A DNA stretch of 64,000 nt from Chondrosia reniformis (Eukaryota; Porifera; Demospongiae; Chondrillida; Chondrillidae): the NCBI GenBank assembly GCA_947172415.1, contig OX359196.1, positions 6,449,901-6,513,900 on the forward strand, read 5' to 3'. The translations under genes and the position numbers were made by a program. Positions 11,562-23,119 of the stretch are shown one piece after another. A model generated the notes under the pieces. The model searched no databases and was not told the DNA's origin. It saw only the letters and a program-made list of their open reading frames with translations. The first letter of the stretch is position 1; the number at the start of each line of letters is the position of its first letter.

Positions 11562-14500
11562 ATGGCTACAGTAGTGCCTTCAGATCGAGGCGACTTTACG
11601 AAGTATATTTGGGCCAATGAAATAGGAAGAGATCAACAGACAAAGGGACCGTTTGGGAGGAGAAAAGGTAACTAGTCCATGCTAGAATTTATCACTTCAA
11701 TGTTGACTAATACTGACATTATCAAACTCTTCAAATTGCAGTTCTATACGCAGACTACACAGCTTCGGGCAGGTAATGAGGCTTGTTTGGTGCAGCACAG
11801 TGGATCTGTATTGCATTACAGAGTTGTTATTGACTATAGGGCTCTGCGTTTCATCGAAGATTACATTCGTAATGAGATACTCCCGTGGTACGGCAATACT
11901 CACACTGCTACAGCCGTCACATCCCATCAAATGACACTATTAAGAGAAGAAGCTAGGTTTGTTCGTGTATCCTCCGTCAGGGTGCGTCAGCAATAGAACT
12001 GTATGTCTTTCTCTAGGTATAGAATCCACTCATTAATATCATGTATTGTATCAGGGAGTTGACATTGTAGAAACATGGAATATTACATAAGAGCTTTGGA
12101 TGAAGATGTGTGTCTTCTTTAAGAGTTCAATCTGCAGTGGCTGGACCACTGTAGTGTGTTGTCTATTGCATCATTGCAGGTTGATATTTCGCAATGCTGT
12201 CAATGCATCAGAATATGACTGTGTGATATTTACTGGAAGTGGTACAACAGGAGCCGTTAACCTTCTGATACATGCTATGGGGCTCCACCGTGCTGCTACT
12301 GGGAGCCATAAGAGACTTGTTGTCTTTCATGGGCCATTTGAACATCACTCAAATTTGTTACCATGGAGAGAATTGGGTGCAGAGGTGAGTGGAAGTTATG
12401 TAATGTTCACATGGAGTAACAACACGTAGTTTCCATATTAATTATGTTGTAGTGTGTGTGTAGATGGTAGCCATAGGAGAGACTGAACAAGGAGTGGTGG
12501 ATCTGGAGGATCTGGAAAATAAACTCAGAGTAAGTTGCCATGTAAATCTGGTAGGTGGATCTTCACTGGGTAGAGAAACTCTTTATGTGTGCATAGCTGT
12601 ACAGTGGAGGCAGTTGCTTGGCAATTGGCGCATTTAGTGCTGGTTCAAACCTGACTGGTGTACTGACAGATACAGATGCTGTTACAAGTCTCCTACATAG
12701 ATATGGTGGACTGGCCTTCTGGGACTATGCCACAGCTGGTAAGATCCCATCCAATCCAATCTGCAGTCTAAATAGTGCATAGGGATCATATTTGTATTGT
12801 AAGGTAGGCATTGTGTGCCTATAAAATGTCTTTAACCAAGTACTCTGTTGTGTGTAGCTCCGTATGTGACTATTAATATGAATCCGGTGAACAAATATGG
12901 GGACCAGAAGGAGTTGGCCAAAGATGCAATCTTCTTCTCTGTTCACAAATTCATTGGAGGAGTTGACAGTCCTGGTGTTCTGATAGCTAAAAAGAGTCTC
13001 TTTAGCAACCACACCCCTTTCATCCCAGGAGGAGGAACTGTGTTCTTTGTGAGTGCACCAACAGCTGAACCCCAATGGTGGATTACTGATTCTTGTACAT
13101 GTTTGTATCTGTCTCCTTCAGATGGTCAGGTATCTCCTGATCAACCCATTGCATACCATGTCTCCATGTTGTATGTATGTAGGTGAACTCTGATGGCCAG
13201 CTGTACTTGCAAGAAATTGAATCTAGAGAAGAAGGGGGAACCCCTGCAATTATTGGATCTATTCGGGCTGGTCTAGCAATGCAGTTAAAGGAGGCTGTGG
13301 GCAGTGATTGGATAATGAAGCGGGAACATGATATCCTCTGGTAAGTGAGGTAGACCCTGGTAATTAATACACTGTACATTAATATGTTTTTAAATAAGCC
13401 ATCGTATCCATGGTGAATGTTCTTGTTTCCTTTTGTTTGCACAGCAAAGTTCACAAAGCCTGGAATGAAGTTCCTGAGCTTATTCTGTTGGGCCCGGAAA
13501 AGTGTCCAAAACTGCCTGTCTTCTCATTTGTAATTAAGCAGACTGATAGCGGGTTATACCTTCATCATAACTTTGTGTGTGCGCTGCTGAACGACCTCTT
13601 TGGTATCCAGTCCAGAGGAGGGTGCTCCTGTGCAGGACCCTATGCTCAGGTGAGAGGGTGGGAGTGCACAGTGTCACCCAATGCATCCCTATAGTACCCA
13701 ATGTATTATATGACTGTATCCTTATATGACTGTATGTATCCTTGTATGATCATATGTCCTGTTAGAGCCTTCTCGGGCTGACTGCTGTACAGACTAAAAA
13801 GTACCAGGAGCTGCTGATGGAAGATCGTAGATTGGACAGAATTCACTTGAGGAGACAGGCAGAGCACTCAGAAAAGGAGTTGTTGAGGTCGGTACAATAT
13901 GTAGTGTGTATGTAAGGTCTTCAATATTATATATGTACTGTATATATCATTTAATACAGTATGTATGTTATGGTTGTTACCATATCAGTTTGTAATGTTT
14001 TTCACTCTATTGATACTTCTTGTCCACAGACCTGGTGTTACAAGACTTAGTTTTACATACTTTATGGCAGATGAGGCTATAGATTACATCATACAGGCTG
14101 TTACTATGATAGCCAAACATGGCTGGAAGCTGCTTCCACTAGTATGTCAACCAGTGAATAGTGAATTGCACAACTTGTAAATCAACTTTATCACTGTCTC
14201 GTTACTCTAGTATGATATCAACCCTGATGCAGCCATCTTCACACATGCTAACAACAAGGTCTTTAAGGACAGAATGTGGCTGGGTAGTATCTCCTACAGT
14301 AGTGGAAAATTTGAACACCCATCTCAAAATATGATGGATGATCCACCAAATTTTAAGGTAGGTAGCAGTGCAGTTTGATTATTATGGTATGAATAATTAC
14401 TTATCAATCATTATTGGTCAAATGTCTCCATCTTTGGGTTGTATGAATGTTGGTACTACAGATTGTGTATTGCTATGTATAGGAATGTTTACAATCAGTT

Positions 14501-16171
14501 GAGAACCTGTTTGAACGTGCTAGTGCTTGTCAAGGTGACTTTGCAAGGTCACTTGGCAACCAAGCACTCCTTCTGGGAGTGGAAGGAGAAGAGTTTCGAT
14601 GGTTTGTATATCCTCAGGAAGTACAGCAAATCTTACAAGGTAAAGGACCCATAGAGAGAAGGATACCCCCATTTTCACCAAAGCAATATAAAGAAGACGG
14701 GTTGAAAGATTCCAAACCTATACCTGCTAGCATTCACATGCAATTGTTATCTCCAAGCTCCCTGGAGTTGGGGACTGTACATGAAGCTAGCTCTGATAAA
14801 GGATATATGGTAATCCATGAGAAGCTGGTATCAGATGTTTCTTCTCAATCCCTTTCTCCTGTGGGCACTTGCTCTGTTGGGATACAATGCTCCCTCCTAT
14901 ATTCGGATGAGAAGGTGCCTTCTTCCAATCCTAATGAATCAAGGCTTTTGGTCTCTGTACCACAAAATACACATATCTCAGTGTACAGCAAGATCCAATT
15001 TCATTCTCCTCCAAAAGCAATATTTAATCCGACTAAAGAAGTAAGCTTCCTTTAATTATCTTTATCCTTACTACTATGTCTTTCCGTATTTCCATCACTA
15101 AGGCTATTGAGGAATACAAGATGATTGCCGATGGTGATCGTATTCTTGTGTGTCTGTCTGGAGGAAAGGATTCCTTATCACTGCTGCATACCCTGCACCA
15201 GTATCAGTTCCGAGCCAGGGCTAGTGGGGTCCACTTCACACTTGGGGCAGTGACAGTAGACCCAAAGACCTCATCCTATGACCCATCCCCCCTCATACCT
15301 TACCTTAAAGCTCTCGGGGTACCATACTACTTTGAGGAACAGAGTGAGTGTAATCATCAACTCAACTCCTAGGCAGACCTTATTGTACCAGTTGGTTCCA
15401 TGTGCAATCATGATCGGCCATCTGGTAACCTTCCTCTGTGTAGAAATCCTTGAAAAGGCACTCGAGGTGCAGTGTTCCTCCATCTGTTCATTTTGCTCGC
15501 GTATGAAGAGAGGTCGTCTCTATGCTTGTGCCAGGAGGGAGGGATTCAATGTGCTGGCTTTTGGACAGCATTTGGACGACTTAGCAGAGAGCTTTCTTAT
15601 GGCTATATTTCATAATGGATTCCTTCGAACCATGAAGGCTCATTACATTATCAAGTTAGTGACCTCATTAGTAACTAAATTATCTTCAAAGTTTATTAGT
15701 AAAATGTGATATTCATCATTGCACAACTAAAGTCTGCAGTGTATCAGAATCTATGTAATGTGTCATTTTGTAATGATAATGTTATAAGGTAGTCATGTTT
15801 CCATGCAGAGAAGGTGATCTGAGGGTAATAAGACCTTTTGTGTATGTTCGTGAGAAAGACCTGAGAGTGTTTGCCAATCAGAAGCACCTACCAGTGATCC
15901 CTGAGAACTGTCCGGCCTGTTTTGAGGCCCCCAAGGTATGCATGCAAGAAGAGGTGTTCCAAAGAGAGTTTACTGTATCTCACTACCCAGTTATTTGTAT
16001 TTTGTTCTGAAGGAGAGACATAGGATGAAACAATTGCTAGCAGCCCAGGAGATCCTCTTCCCCAAGTTGTTCTCTAGTTTACAAGCTGCTATGAGACCCC
16101 TGATGGCCAGGAACAAGACTGGAATTGAGAGCAGGAAGTCTGAATGTTTTGATGAGGGTGAACCTGATTAG
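11562..16171 (+). CDS. Fusion: class V aminotransferase (cysteine-desulfurase-like) + TtcA-type PP-loop tRNA thiolase
   Basis: About 960 residues in roughly 17 exons. The N-terminal half (exons 11562-14356) is a PLP class V aminotransferase. It shows VLYADYTASGR, GSGTTGAVN, FHGPFEHHSN, FWDYATA, the lysine motif SVHKFIGG (about 12950) and a Cys-bearing loop SRGGCSCAGPYA (about 13615-13645). The exon 14484-15042 is a linker with low-complexity sequence. The C-terminal half (15104-16171) is a TtcA-like ATPase. It shows the PP-loop LSGGKDSLS, CSFCSRMKRG, FGQHLDD and the third cysteine region NCPACFEAPK, matching the Cys pattern that holds an Fe-S cluster in TtcA. The two halves join in frame across a 62-nt intron (15042/15104). 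By family knowledge, desulfurases supply persulfide sulfur and TtcA makes 2-thiocytidine in tRNA. The inferred job is self-contained tRNA thiolation. Stop TAG at 16169. No mitochondrial presequence is obvious. Confidence 0.9.
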
Positions 16172-16705
16172 CTTCAAAGGTTGAGTAAACTGAACTCACA
16201 ATGTTGATGCTTGAAATTTGCAATGTACGTATATTAAACTATTTATCAACTCTTGGAGGGGGTGATTGAAAGTGTCTTAACTTGCACATCCTACACAAAC
16301 TATTGTTTCTTGTTGAGACCAGCCTGAGTAAACCTACTGTGTCTTCTTCCAAAAATGGCCCTAGTTTATATCCTGTTACTATGGTAACTGAATTCTGATA
16401 TTTATTATATCCGGTAAGAGGGGCTTACGGCATATGGTCTGATTGATAGTGACCATATTGCATAGGTAAATGTCAATATTTCCCAAATCAAATGCTATGT
16501 CACATAAATACTCATTTGAGCGATTATATTGGATGAAATGGAACAACATGTACATACAGTGTGTATGGCATTTTAAAAAAGGAATAGGATTATATATTGG
16601 TGATGTTTGATAAGGTGTTCTGTTTGGACTGACTATAGTGATTTAATGCAGTTACAGTAATTGCACATTATACATGTATTGGGGTTCTGTTTGGGTTGAA
16701 GGAGT
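16172..16705. other. Convergent intergenic region, no gene seen
   Basis: AT-rich sequence between the desulfurase-TtcA stop and the stop of the opposite-strand orphan gene. I find no credible reading frame or repeat. It should contain two 3' UTRs. Confidence 0.6.
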
Positions 16706-17905
16706 CTAGCTTATATTGAAAGTGCTAAATATTTCTGCCATGTAATTAACATCCGTCCAGCGTCCACATTGCTCCAATCGAGTAATAGCCTGATTTTTAA
16801 ACTGACGGGCACTTGAATGGTTCCCTTGAGCTTTGTGTTGTAGAGATTTGGCACATTCTACAAAAGCAACATCTAATTCACCAAAATTAACTGTCTTGAA
16901 TTTGTTCATCCGGTCTAATTTATCTAGCAGATTTTTACCTTCACTCAGGCAAAATTCCATATTACATTCTAGTCCACGCTCTTTGAAAGAATTGGCCTCT
17001 ATCATCTTCCAAACAGCATAATTTTCAGCTACTTCTACAAATTCTGTTTGCCATGTCAGTGGTTCATTATTTATCCTATCTAAGGCCTTACTGTAGTGAA
17101 AACCAATTTCATCAACGTTTTGTGATGATGTAATGGGCAGCTTCACAGCACGTTGTTTAGCTTGTGCATAGTATCGATGTGCCAAGATGGGACCAGAATC
17201 TCCACATATTTCATTACCACTTTTGAAGGCTGCTATGGCATGTTTTTCCATCTCCTCAAAGTTTTCAGCTAAGTAATGACACAAAATTAGCTTGTAATGG
17301 AGCCTGCATTCCAGGACTGTGGGGTTCTCACAGCTTGGATCTAGACACATTTTTACTCCTTTTTCCAGCACTTCAATCCCCTCTGGCATTGAAGGTACCA
17401 AGGACTGAAGAGCCACCAGTATTCTGTCTAGACCACTCTTTGTGAATTTTAAAATATTTTGATCTATCAATTTTTTGGCATAATCAATAGCATTAGGTAC
17501 AGAATGGTGTCTAATCTTTCTCATGTTAAGCATCAGTGTCTTTTGGTGTGGTGACTGTAGGAATCGGCAAGGGTTTACTTTACCAATCTCAGCGGGGAGG
17601 GTGATGCAGTTATCTGATACTGGAACCTTAGACGTGTCTATGTCCGTAATTATGTAGATCATTTCCAAATCCTCATCATAGTTGTCTTTTAGGCTCTGTC
17701 CGTCAAAATATTTAGTTCTTTTATTTGCGTACGCGTCTTCTTTTTCTTGGTCCTTATCGTCTTCGCACTCTTCGCTCGAAATGAACACAGCCTCTGGTGT
17801 CATCTTCTCGTACTGATTTGCCGTTGACTGGACTGTTTCATCGCTCAACTCGTTATCTTGTTCTGTGCATTCTACACTCGATTGCAGTGGAGCGACAGTC
17901 TCCAT
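16706..17905 (-). CDS. Orphan 399-aa alpha-helical protein, intronless
   Basis: I do not recognise this protein. The first 90 or so residues are acidic and probably disordered (Glu/Asp-rich, QEKEDAYANKRTKYF). From about residue 125 the sequence reads as a string of amphipathic helices, for example PNAIDYAKKLID, LECRLHYKLILCHYLAENFEEME and ILAHRYYAQAKQRAV, with the spacing of a TPR-like solenoid. There is no signal peptide or membrane span. The start is the first ATG of the frame. The gene has no intron, unlike most neighbours, so retroposition or a lineage-specific family is possible. Codon use looks ordinary. A scaffold role would be a guess. Confidence 0.8.
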   Translation of the reverse strand: METVAPLQSSVECTEQDNELSDETVQSTANQYEKMTPEAVFISSEECEDDKDQEKEDAYANKRTKYFDGQSLKDNYDEDLEMIYIITDIDTSKVPVSDNCITLPAEIGKVNPCRFLQSPHQKTLMLNMRKIRHHSVPNAIDYAKKLIDQNILKFTKSGLDRILVALQSLVPSMPEGIEVLEKGVKMCLDPSCENPTVLECRLHYKLILCHYLAENFEEMEKHAIAAFKSGNEICGDSGPILAHRYYAQAKQRAVKLPITSSQNVDEIGFHYSKALDRINNEPLTWQTEFVEVAENYAVWKMIEANSFKERGLECNMEFCLSEGKNLLDKLDRMNKFKTVNFGELDVAFVECAKSLQHKAQGNHSSARQFKNQAITRLEQCGRWTDVNYMAEIFSTFNIS

Positions 17906-18720
17906 ATCACAAGCCTTCTGACTGACTTCGCTTCACTTGAATTTATTATGATTGCCATCTCTGTAAATCTATGAATACGAAATAAAATAATATTTATACT
18001 TGACTTTACAACTTTCCTCTATTTCTCACAAACTGTCGATCGCGCGAAGTCTGCTTCGCGATAGTCGCAAGTTCTATAAGAACCAGTGCTATGACGATGT
18101 ATGTACACCTTATCTATCTCACTGTACCTTGTCAGACATTTCTTGTGAATCAGGATACTTCACTTTGAACGGATGACGACTTCTGTGTAATTCTAGATAT
18201 GTCTCACGTATATATTAGGGATATTCCATGTTTACATTCACTGCGGACAAACACGTATCCCAGCATTGTAGTATATACGCATATAGATACATAGATCGCA
18301 TAATTAATAAGCACTTCACTACAGATTGGAGGAGTAGACTATGAAAAATGCATTAAAATTACGGAATAAATATAATACATTACATATGCATTAAAATGGT
18401 AATTATAATTAATCTAATATTTATCTAATGGCAAAGGAGAAAACAGCATTTTGGCCTATGAATACATCCAAGAATGGTTGCTACACCATGACAGTGTCAA
18501 TGTTTTGAGCTGTTTTCACCATCACATTCAGTACATTACACAAACATTTACTGTAATATTACACTCTTCAACAGTTACTAACATGAAAACATTCATATAC
18601 TTGACGTTAAATTATTTAAAATGTCATGACACCATGATAGAGATCCCAAATTAAGTACATTACAGTGGTTGGACAGTTCTCTGTAGTAAGTACAGATTTG
18701 AGTAACATATAAATGTAGTG
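17906..18720. other. Intergenic region upstream of orphan gene and downstream of sarcoglycan
   Basis: No gene is seen in these 815 bases. The part near 17906 should hold the promoter of the orphan gene, and the part near 18720 the sarcoglycan 3' UTR. A short GC-rich hairpin (gcgaag-tctg-cttcgc, 18044-18059) stands out against AT-rich surroundings. A 67-codon frame at 18451-18654 has no coding character. Confidence 0.5.
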
Positions 18721-20091
18721 TTAAGTACAAATGCTTGAGGTAATACTAAGATTGCAGTTTCCTGCTGAATCAGCCAAATACAGCTTTCCATTACTACATA
18801 TACACACTTGGTAGGACTCATTAGGTTCTGGTTGTCTTCCATCTTTCAGCAGTAGTCCTGTCACATAAACATCTCCATCTAGTGAAATCTACAAAATTAT
18901 AATTGTATGTGTTTATATATATAAAGTACATTCTGTCCAAATGAATGACTAATCATTTGCTTACTGTTTGTGAGGTAATCTCAAGGTCTCCATTTGCCCT
19001 GAGATCTACAGACCCAACAGATGAGCCTATCATTAGACCTTGAGCTCCAAATATTTCCATTTGTCCAGATGGAGCACTTAGCTGTAGGTCATTACTGGCC
19101 AAGGAACTAATTGCTGAAGTCTCCAATTTGTTGACAGTCATCCCTCTTCCTCCTGTTACATCAAGAGTGTCTGCACCCACTTTCACTTCGTTGTTGTAGA
19201 CAGAGAGGAGGTCTGGCTCAGACTGGATTTGTGTGGGTGACCGCACACTGAACTGTTGTGAGGTAACATTGACACTGTCTTCTCCAACTTCAAATTGTGA
19301 AAGACTTCCAACTTCAATGGAAACTTGCTTCTGGGATCTCAACAGCAGATTGGAACCCTATTACATTAAAAGGACATAATAAACAGTTGAATCAAATTGT
19401 GTAATATATTTTCAATCCTTAACTTTACACTGTATTATTCACTACCCCCTATTTACTCACTTGTGCTGATAATATTGAAGACACCTCTAGCTCTCCCAAA
19501 AATTGTGCATCTCCCTCTATTTGAATTCCACTATCTATAAAGTTTAGTTTGCCAGGACCATTCTGCGGGAAGGTATAATGATATTTCACGAAGTGACGTT
19601 GGACTCGGAAACTGAAAATGTCACAATATTGAGAATACTGAAAATGTAGCTACTAAAACTACCAAATTTACAAAGCTTTACAATGAACTATTGTTTCTAT
19701 TAGTATTAAAACTATGCGAAGAACAATGCAATTGTGATCTTAATTTTACTTGCAAGTTCGAAAATCTTACTAAAAGCAAAGCATAGAACTATGTTAAGAG
19801 AATACGAAACCTATAGACGTGTCAACTTACATAGCTAAACTCTAAAATAACGAGCATCCAAATGGTTAACGCAAGGTTCACTATAATGACAATCACCAGC
19901 AGAAGAACGCAACAATATAGGAAGCGTTTTCTCCATCCGTATATTCCTATAGCTACGTCTTCTTTGTCGCCCGATCCGTTGGCAGGAAGATCTTCTCCGT
20001 CAGGCTGGTCCATACCTCGCAAGGCGACATCGTACTGTGCATTTCGAGACATCTTTTGCAATGATTTGATGGGCGTTCCGCTTGTGAGCAA
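18721..20091 (-). CDS. Gamma/delta-type sarcoglycan
   Basis: A type II membrane glycoprotein of the dystrophin-associated complex. Four exons: 20091-19831, 19562-about 19462, about 19356-18965 and about 18888-18721. Exon 1 encodes a short cytoplasmic end and then the family signature [17 protein letters not shown], running into the membrane span. Exon 2 encodes [18 protein letters not shown], matching the vertebrate region after the span. Exon 3 is the beta-rich extracellular domain ([29 protein letters not shown]). Exon 4 ends with the cysteine cluster [11 protein letters not shown]...C...C, typical of gamma, delta and zeta sarcoglycans. The product is about 305 residues, the usual length. 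Translation could begin at 20091 or at the second ATG at 20052. The start lies 90 bases from that of acylglycerol kinase on the other strand. Confidence 0.93.
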
Positions 20092-20181
20092 ACGCCCGCT
20101 ATAGCAGTGCTATGTGTATTGTTTGTTTAGGCATTGTTTGTATATAAATTTACTATTGCATATTCGCCATTTTAATGAGAG
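20092..20181. promoter_or_regulatory. Bidirectional promoter, sarcoglycan / AGK
   Basis: Only 90 bases separate two divergent start codons, so both 5' UTRs and a shared promoter must lie here or overlap the first exons. Inferred from spacing alone. Confidence 0.5.
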
Positions 20182-22865
20182 ATGAGTTTAAGGCACGTAA
20201 GGAAACATTGGAAGAAATATACTGCTGGAGCAGTCACGTCTCTTCTGCTGTCTTCATTCTTCGTTAAGAGGTTTAGGTAAGTTAAAAATTGTGTTTTGGT
20301 CGACTCTTGGTGTGCATGGACGGTAGTGTGTAGGTATTTTGACCACATAAATTATGCCACTCGTGTTTAGAGAAAAGAATGTTACAAAAGAGGTCTGTAG
20401 ACAAGTAAAGCAGCTTGCTGACCAGCCTTTGACGGAGACAGAGAAGCTGAAAAAGGTTCTAGTGTTTTATAACCCAACAGCTAATGGCCAGTACGCGTGT
20501 GTATATGCATGTATGTGTATGATTACGATGCAGTAACATGTTTGTGTTATTTTATTTCTTAAGGAAGTGTTCAAAATACTTTAGAAAGTATGCAGAGCCT
20601 ATCCTGCATGCGTCAGACATTGAAGTGACAGTTGTGACCGTAAGCTGTTAGCATGGTACATGTCCATGGTGCATGTCTAGGTTGATGGGATTCACAGCAA
20701 TTGCTTCTCTTTCATGTGTTGATTAAACAGTTGTGGTTTGATTATCACTGCACTTATTTTCATGGCATAGCCCCAGTACATATATCATATATGTGGCAGT
20801 TGTCATAGCCTTAAGATGGTGTGATGTTGTGTTGTTATTGTGTTAGAGCCTGAGAGCTGGGTACATAAAGATGATAATGGAATATGTTGACAGTAAGACT
20901 GATGCCTTTGTGGTAGCTGGAGGAGATGGAACACTATTTGAAGTAAGGTCTTGTGTTGTTTGTAAGATAATATGTCTTCACTGTATAGACATTATATTGT
21001 ATATCAAATTTAGGTAATTAATGGTATTATGAGGAGAAAGGATGCAGTGAGTTCTTAGCATTGCTTATTTATCAATATTGTTACATCTACTGAGCCAATT
21101 ATGACTAGGTTCTACTGCTGTAAATGTCCTTATTAGGAAGTGGTTTCTAAGATACCAATTGCTGTGGTTCCACTTGGAAAGGAGAATAGGGTTTTCAAAA
21201 TGCTATTTCCATCGCATCATTACAAGAGGATCTCCAGGTGAGGAAGGACACTGCTAAATATTGTCTACTTAATATATTGTAATGATGTACTGTAGGCAGA
21301 TCAGTGAGGCAGTGAAGGCTACCTTTAATGGACATGTTAAACCAGTGTCTCTCATTGAAATAGAAGTGAGCAAGTAAAGTGACAGTAGAGAGGCTTGTAT
21401 CATTGGAAATTTATGATTTTAACAAGAGTTGAATAAGTGTATTATAGAATTATGTACACATACCTGTACCTATATATTGTGTATTAAAGGTATATATATA
21501 TATATATATGGTGTATATGCCTTTCAATGTACATGACTGTAGCCAGAAGAAGGTGAGAAGGTGTATGGTGTGAGTGGAATCAGTTGGGGAGCTTTCAAGG
21601 ATGCAGAGGAGAACAGAGATGGGTAAATCTAGGTTGAACATGTTTGCTGTAACTTCATTCAACTAGCCATTACTGTAATTACTAAAGGTGTTAATATTTT
21701 TATTTTGTAGTTTCAAATTATTTGGTCCATTTCGGCTGCTCTTCTCTTATGTCAATGTGGCACTGAGGGTAAACGAGTGGAGCTGCTAGTATTGTGTGGT
21801 TGAGTTTACTCATTGTTTTGTTTCTTTAGAGGTGGCCAGAAGACTGTATACTTCACATATGGTCACCCCACCTCAGTGAGAACCCATCCTCTCCAACAGT
21901 TTCTCCTCCACTGCACTCAGATCAACTAAACACAGCACCTCCTCTCACTACCTCTGCTTCAAGTAGCACTGAAGAAGGTGATGCGGTGAGCTTATCTGAT
22001 CCACTGAAGACAGGAACAGATGGATGGACTCACCTGTCAAGACCTGCAATAGGAATGAACATTAGAGTAGGATGTTCAGCAATTATTGTTGTGTGTGTGT
22101 TTATATAGTTGATGTTTTACAGGTTGTGGGGAATTCCCTTCTCTTGTTGTACTGGTCTGGTGGTATAAGTAAACAGGATTTCATTAAACAAGGGTAACCA
22201 GTCACCTTTGACCTCTCTATTGTGATATGACATGTATACCTATCCTGTGTGGTAATCTCTCATATAATACTGTATAGATGGTTTTTGAAAGGCACTAATC
22301 TGGTATCCACTAGTAATGGTGGAGACGAGATTAGTTTAAAGCCAAACTGTCTAAAGCTACGAGAGTGTGTCTTATATCCTCAATCACATAAGGTATGTAT
22401 AAGATACTAATTTATATGGTATATAATATACATAAGGTATGTATATTATATATATATATGTATCCTAATTTATTGAGACTCAGCAACAATTGTATTTAAA
22501 ACAAAATTGAACGGTTAGGATAAAAATAAATTTTATGAAAACATGTGGTAATGGGTTGAATAAATGTCCTCCCAAATAGGGGAGGACATTTTATGTATAT
22601 TTATATGTACATATATGCTTTAATTAGTTTGAGTAACTGGCTATGAAGGTATTATGCATGTAGTTTGCTATGTAGATTAATTGAATTGAATTTTCGTTCA
22701 TCACACATTAGATCCTATTGTGTACATTAATACACTGTTTTATTTATATATTAGGAGTCATGGCTGAGTATTGATGGGGAAGGATTTGAAGCTGTTCAAA
22801 TGAAACTCAAAATTTTACCACAAACAATTAATATTATGTATGTACCACATGCAAATCAAGCTTAA
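20182..22865 (+). CDS. AGK: Acylglycerol kinase, mitochondrial
   Basis: A lipid kinase of the diacylglycerol/ceramide kinase fold that phosphorylates mono- and diacylglycerol. In animals it is also part of the TIM22 import complex. The first exon (MSLRHVRKHWKKYTAGAVTS...) resembles the human N-terminus with its RNHWKKTTAG motif and mitochondrial-type basic/hydrophobic character. Later exons give VLVFYNPTANGQ, the nucleotide-binding VVAGGDGTLFEVINGIMRR, SKIPIAVVPLG and GVSGISWGAFKDAEEN, in the family order. The last exon ends IDGEGFEAVQMKLKILPQTI, equivalent to the human SIDSEEYEAMPVEVKLLP. There are about a dozen short exons; stop TAA at 22863. An intron near 20680-20755 holds the 3' part of a SINE copy. 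Length, about 400 residues, fits the family. Confidence 0.92.
20681..20752 (+). repeat. SINE copy, 3' part (tRNA-derived family)
   Basis: Sequence cagcaattgcttc..ttcat....ttgtggtttgattatcact matches the 3' half of the element at 50034-50183 and of the inverted copy at 26035-26144. It lies in an AGK intron. The tRNA-like head is largely lost, with only gattcacagcaattgc recognisable. Confidence 0.65.
22562..22591. repeat. Perfect 12-bp inverted repeat in last AGK intron
   Basis: Arms aaatgtcctccc (22562-22573) and gggaggacattt (22580-22591) are exact reverse complements around a 6-base loop. This forms a stable short hairpin. It is too short for a microRNA precursor. It may be a mobile-element end. 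Confidence 0.6.
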
Positions 22866-23119
22866 AGATTTCAAAATGAACTCTTATAGTATATATAGTA
22901 TTTTGGGCTAATTTGAGAGGAGTTATATTGTTAATTCTCCTCAGCTACCAAACCAAAGGAATTCTTCAGTCTACACAGCTATATCATACCAAATTAACTT
23001 TATAACTGCATTAAACAAATATATAAAACAACAAACTTTACATGCAGACACAAAATATGTAATAGAGACAATTGCAAACAATAATGTTACACATACGTAC
23101 AGTATAGACAAATGTTAAA

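Noticed and set aside
18451..18654. 67-codon plus-strand frame near the sarcoglycan 3' end
   Set aside because: AT-driven composition, no domain and no splice context; treated as chance.
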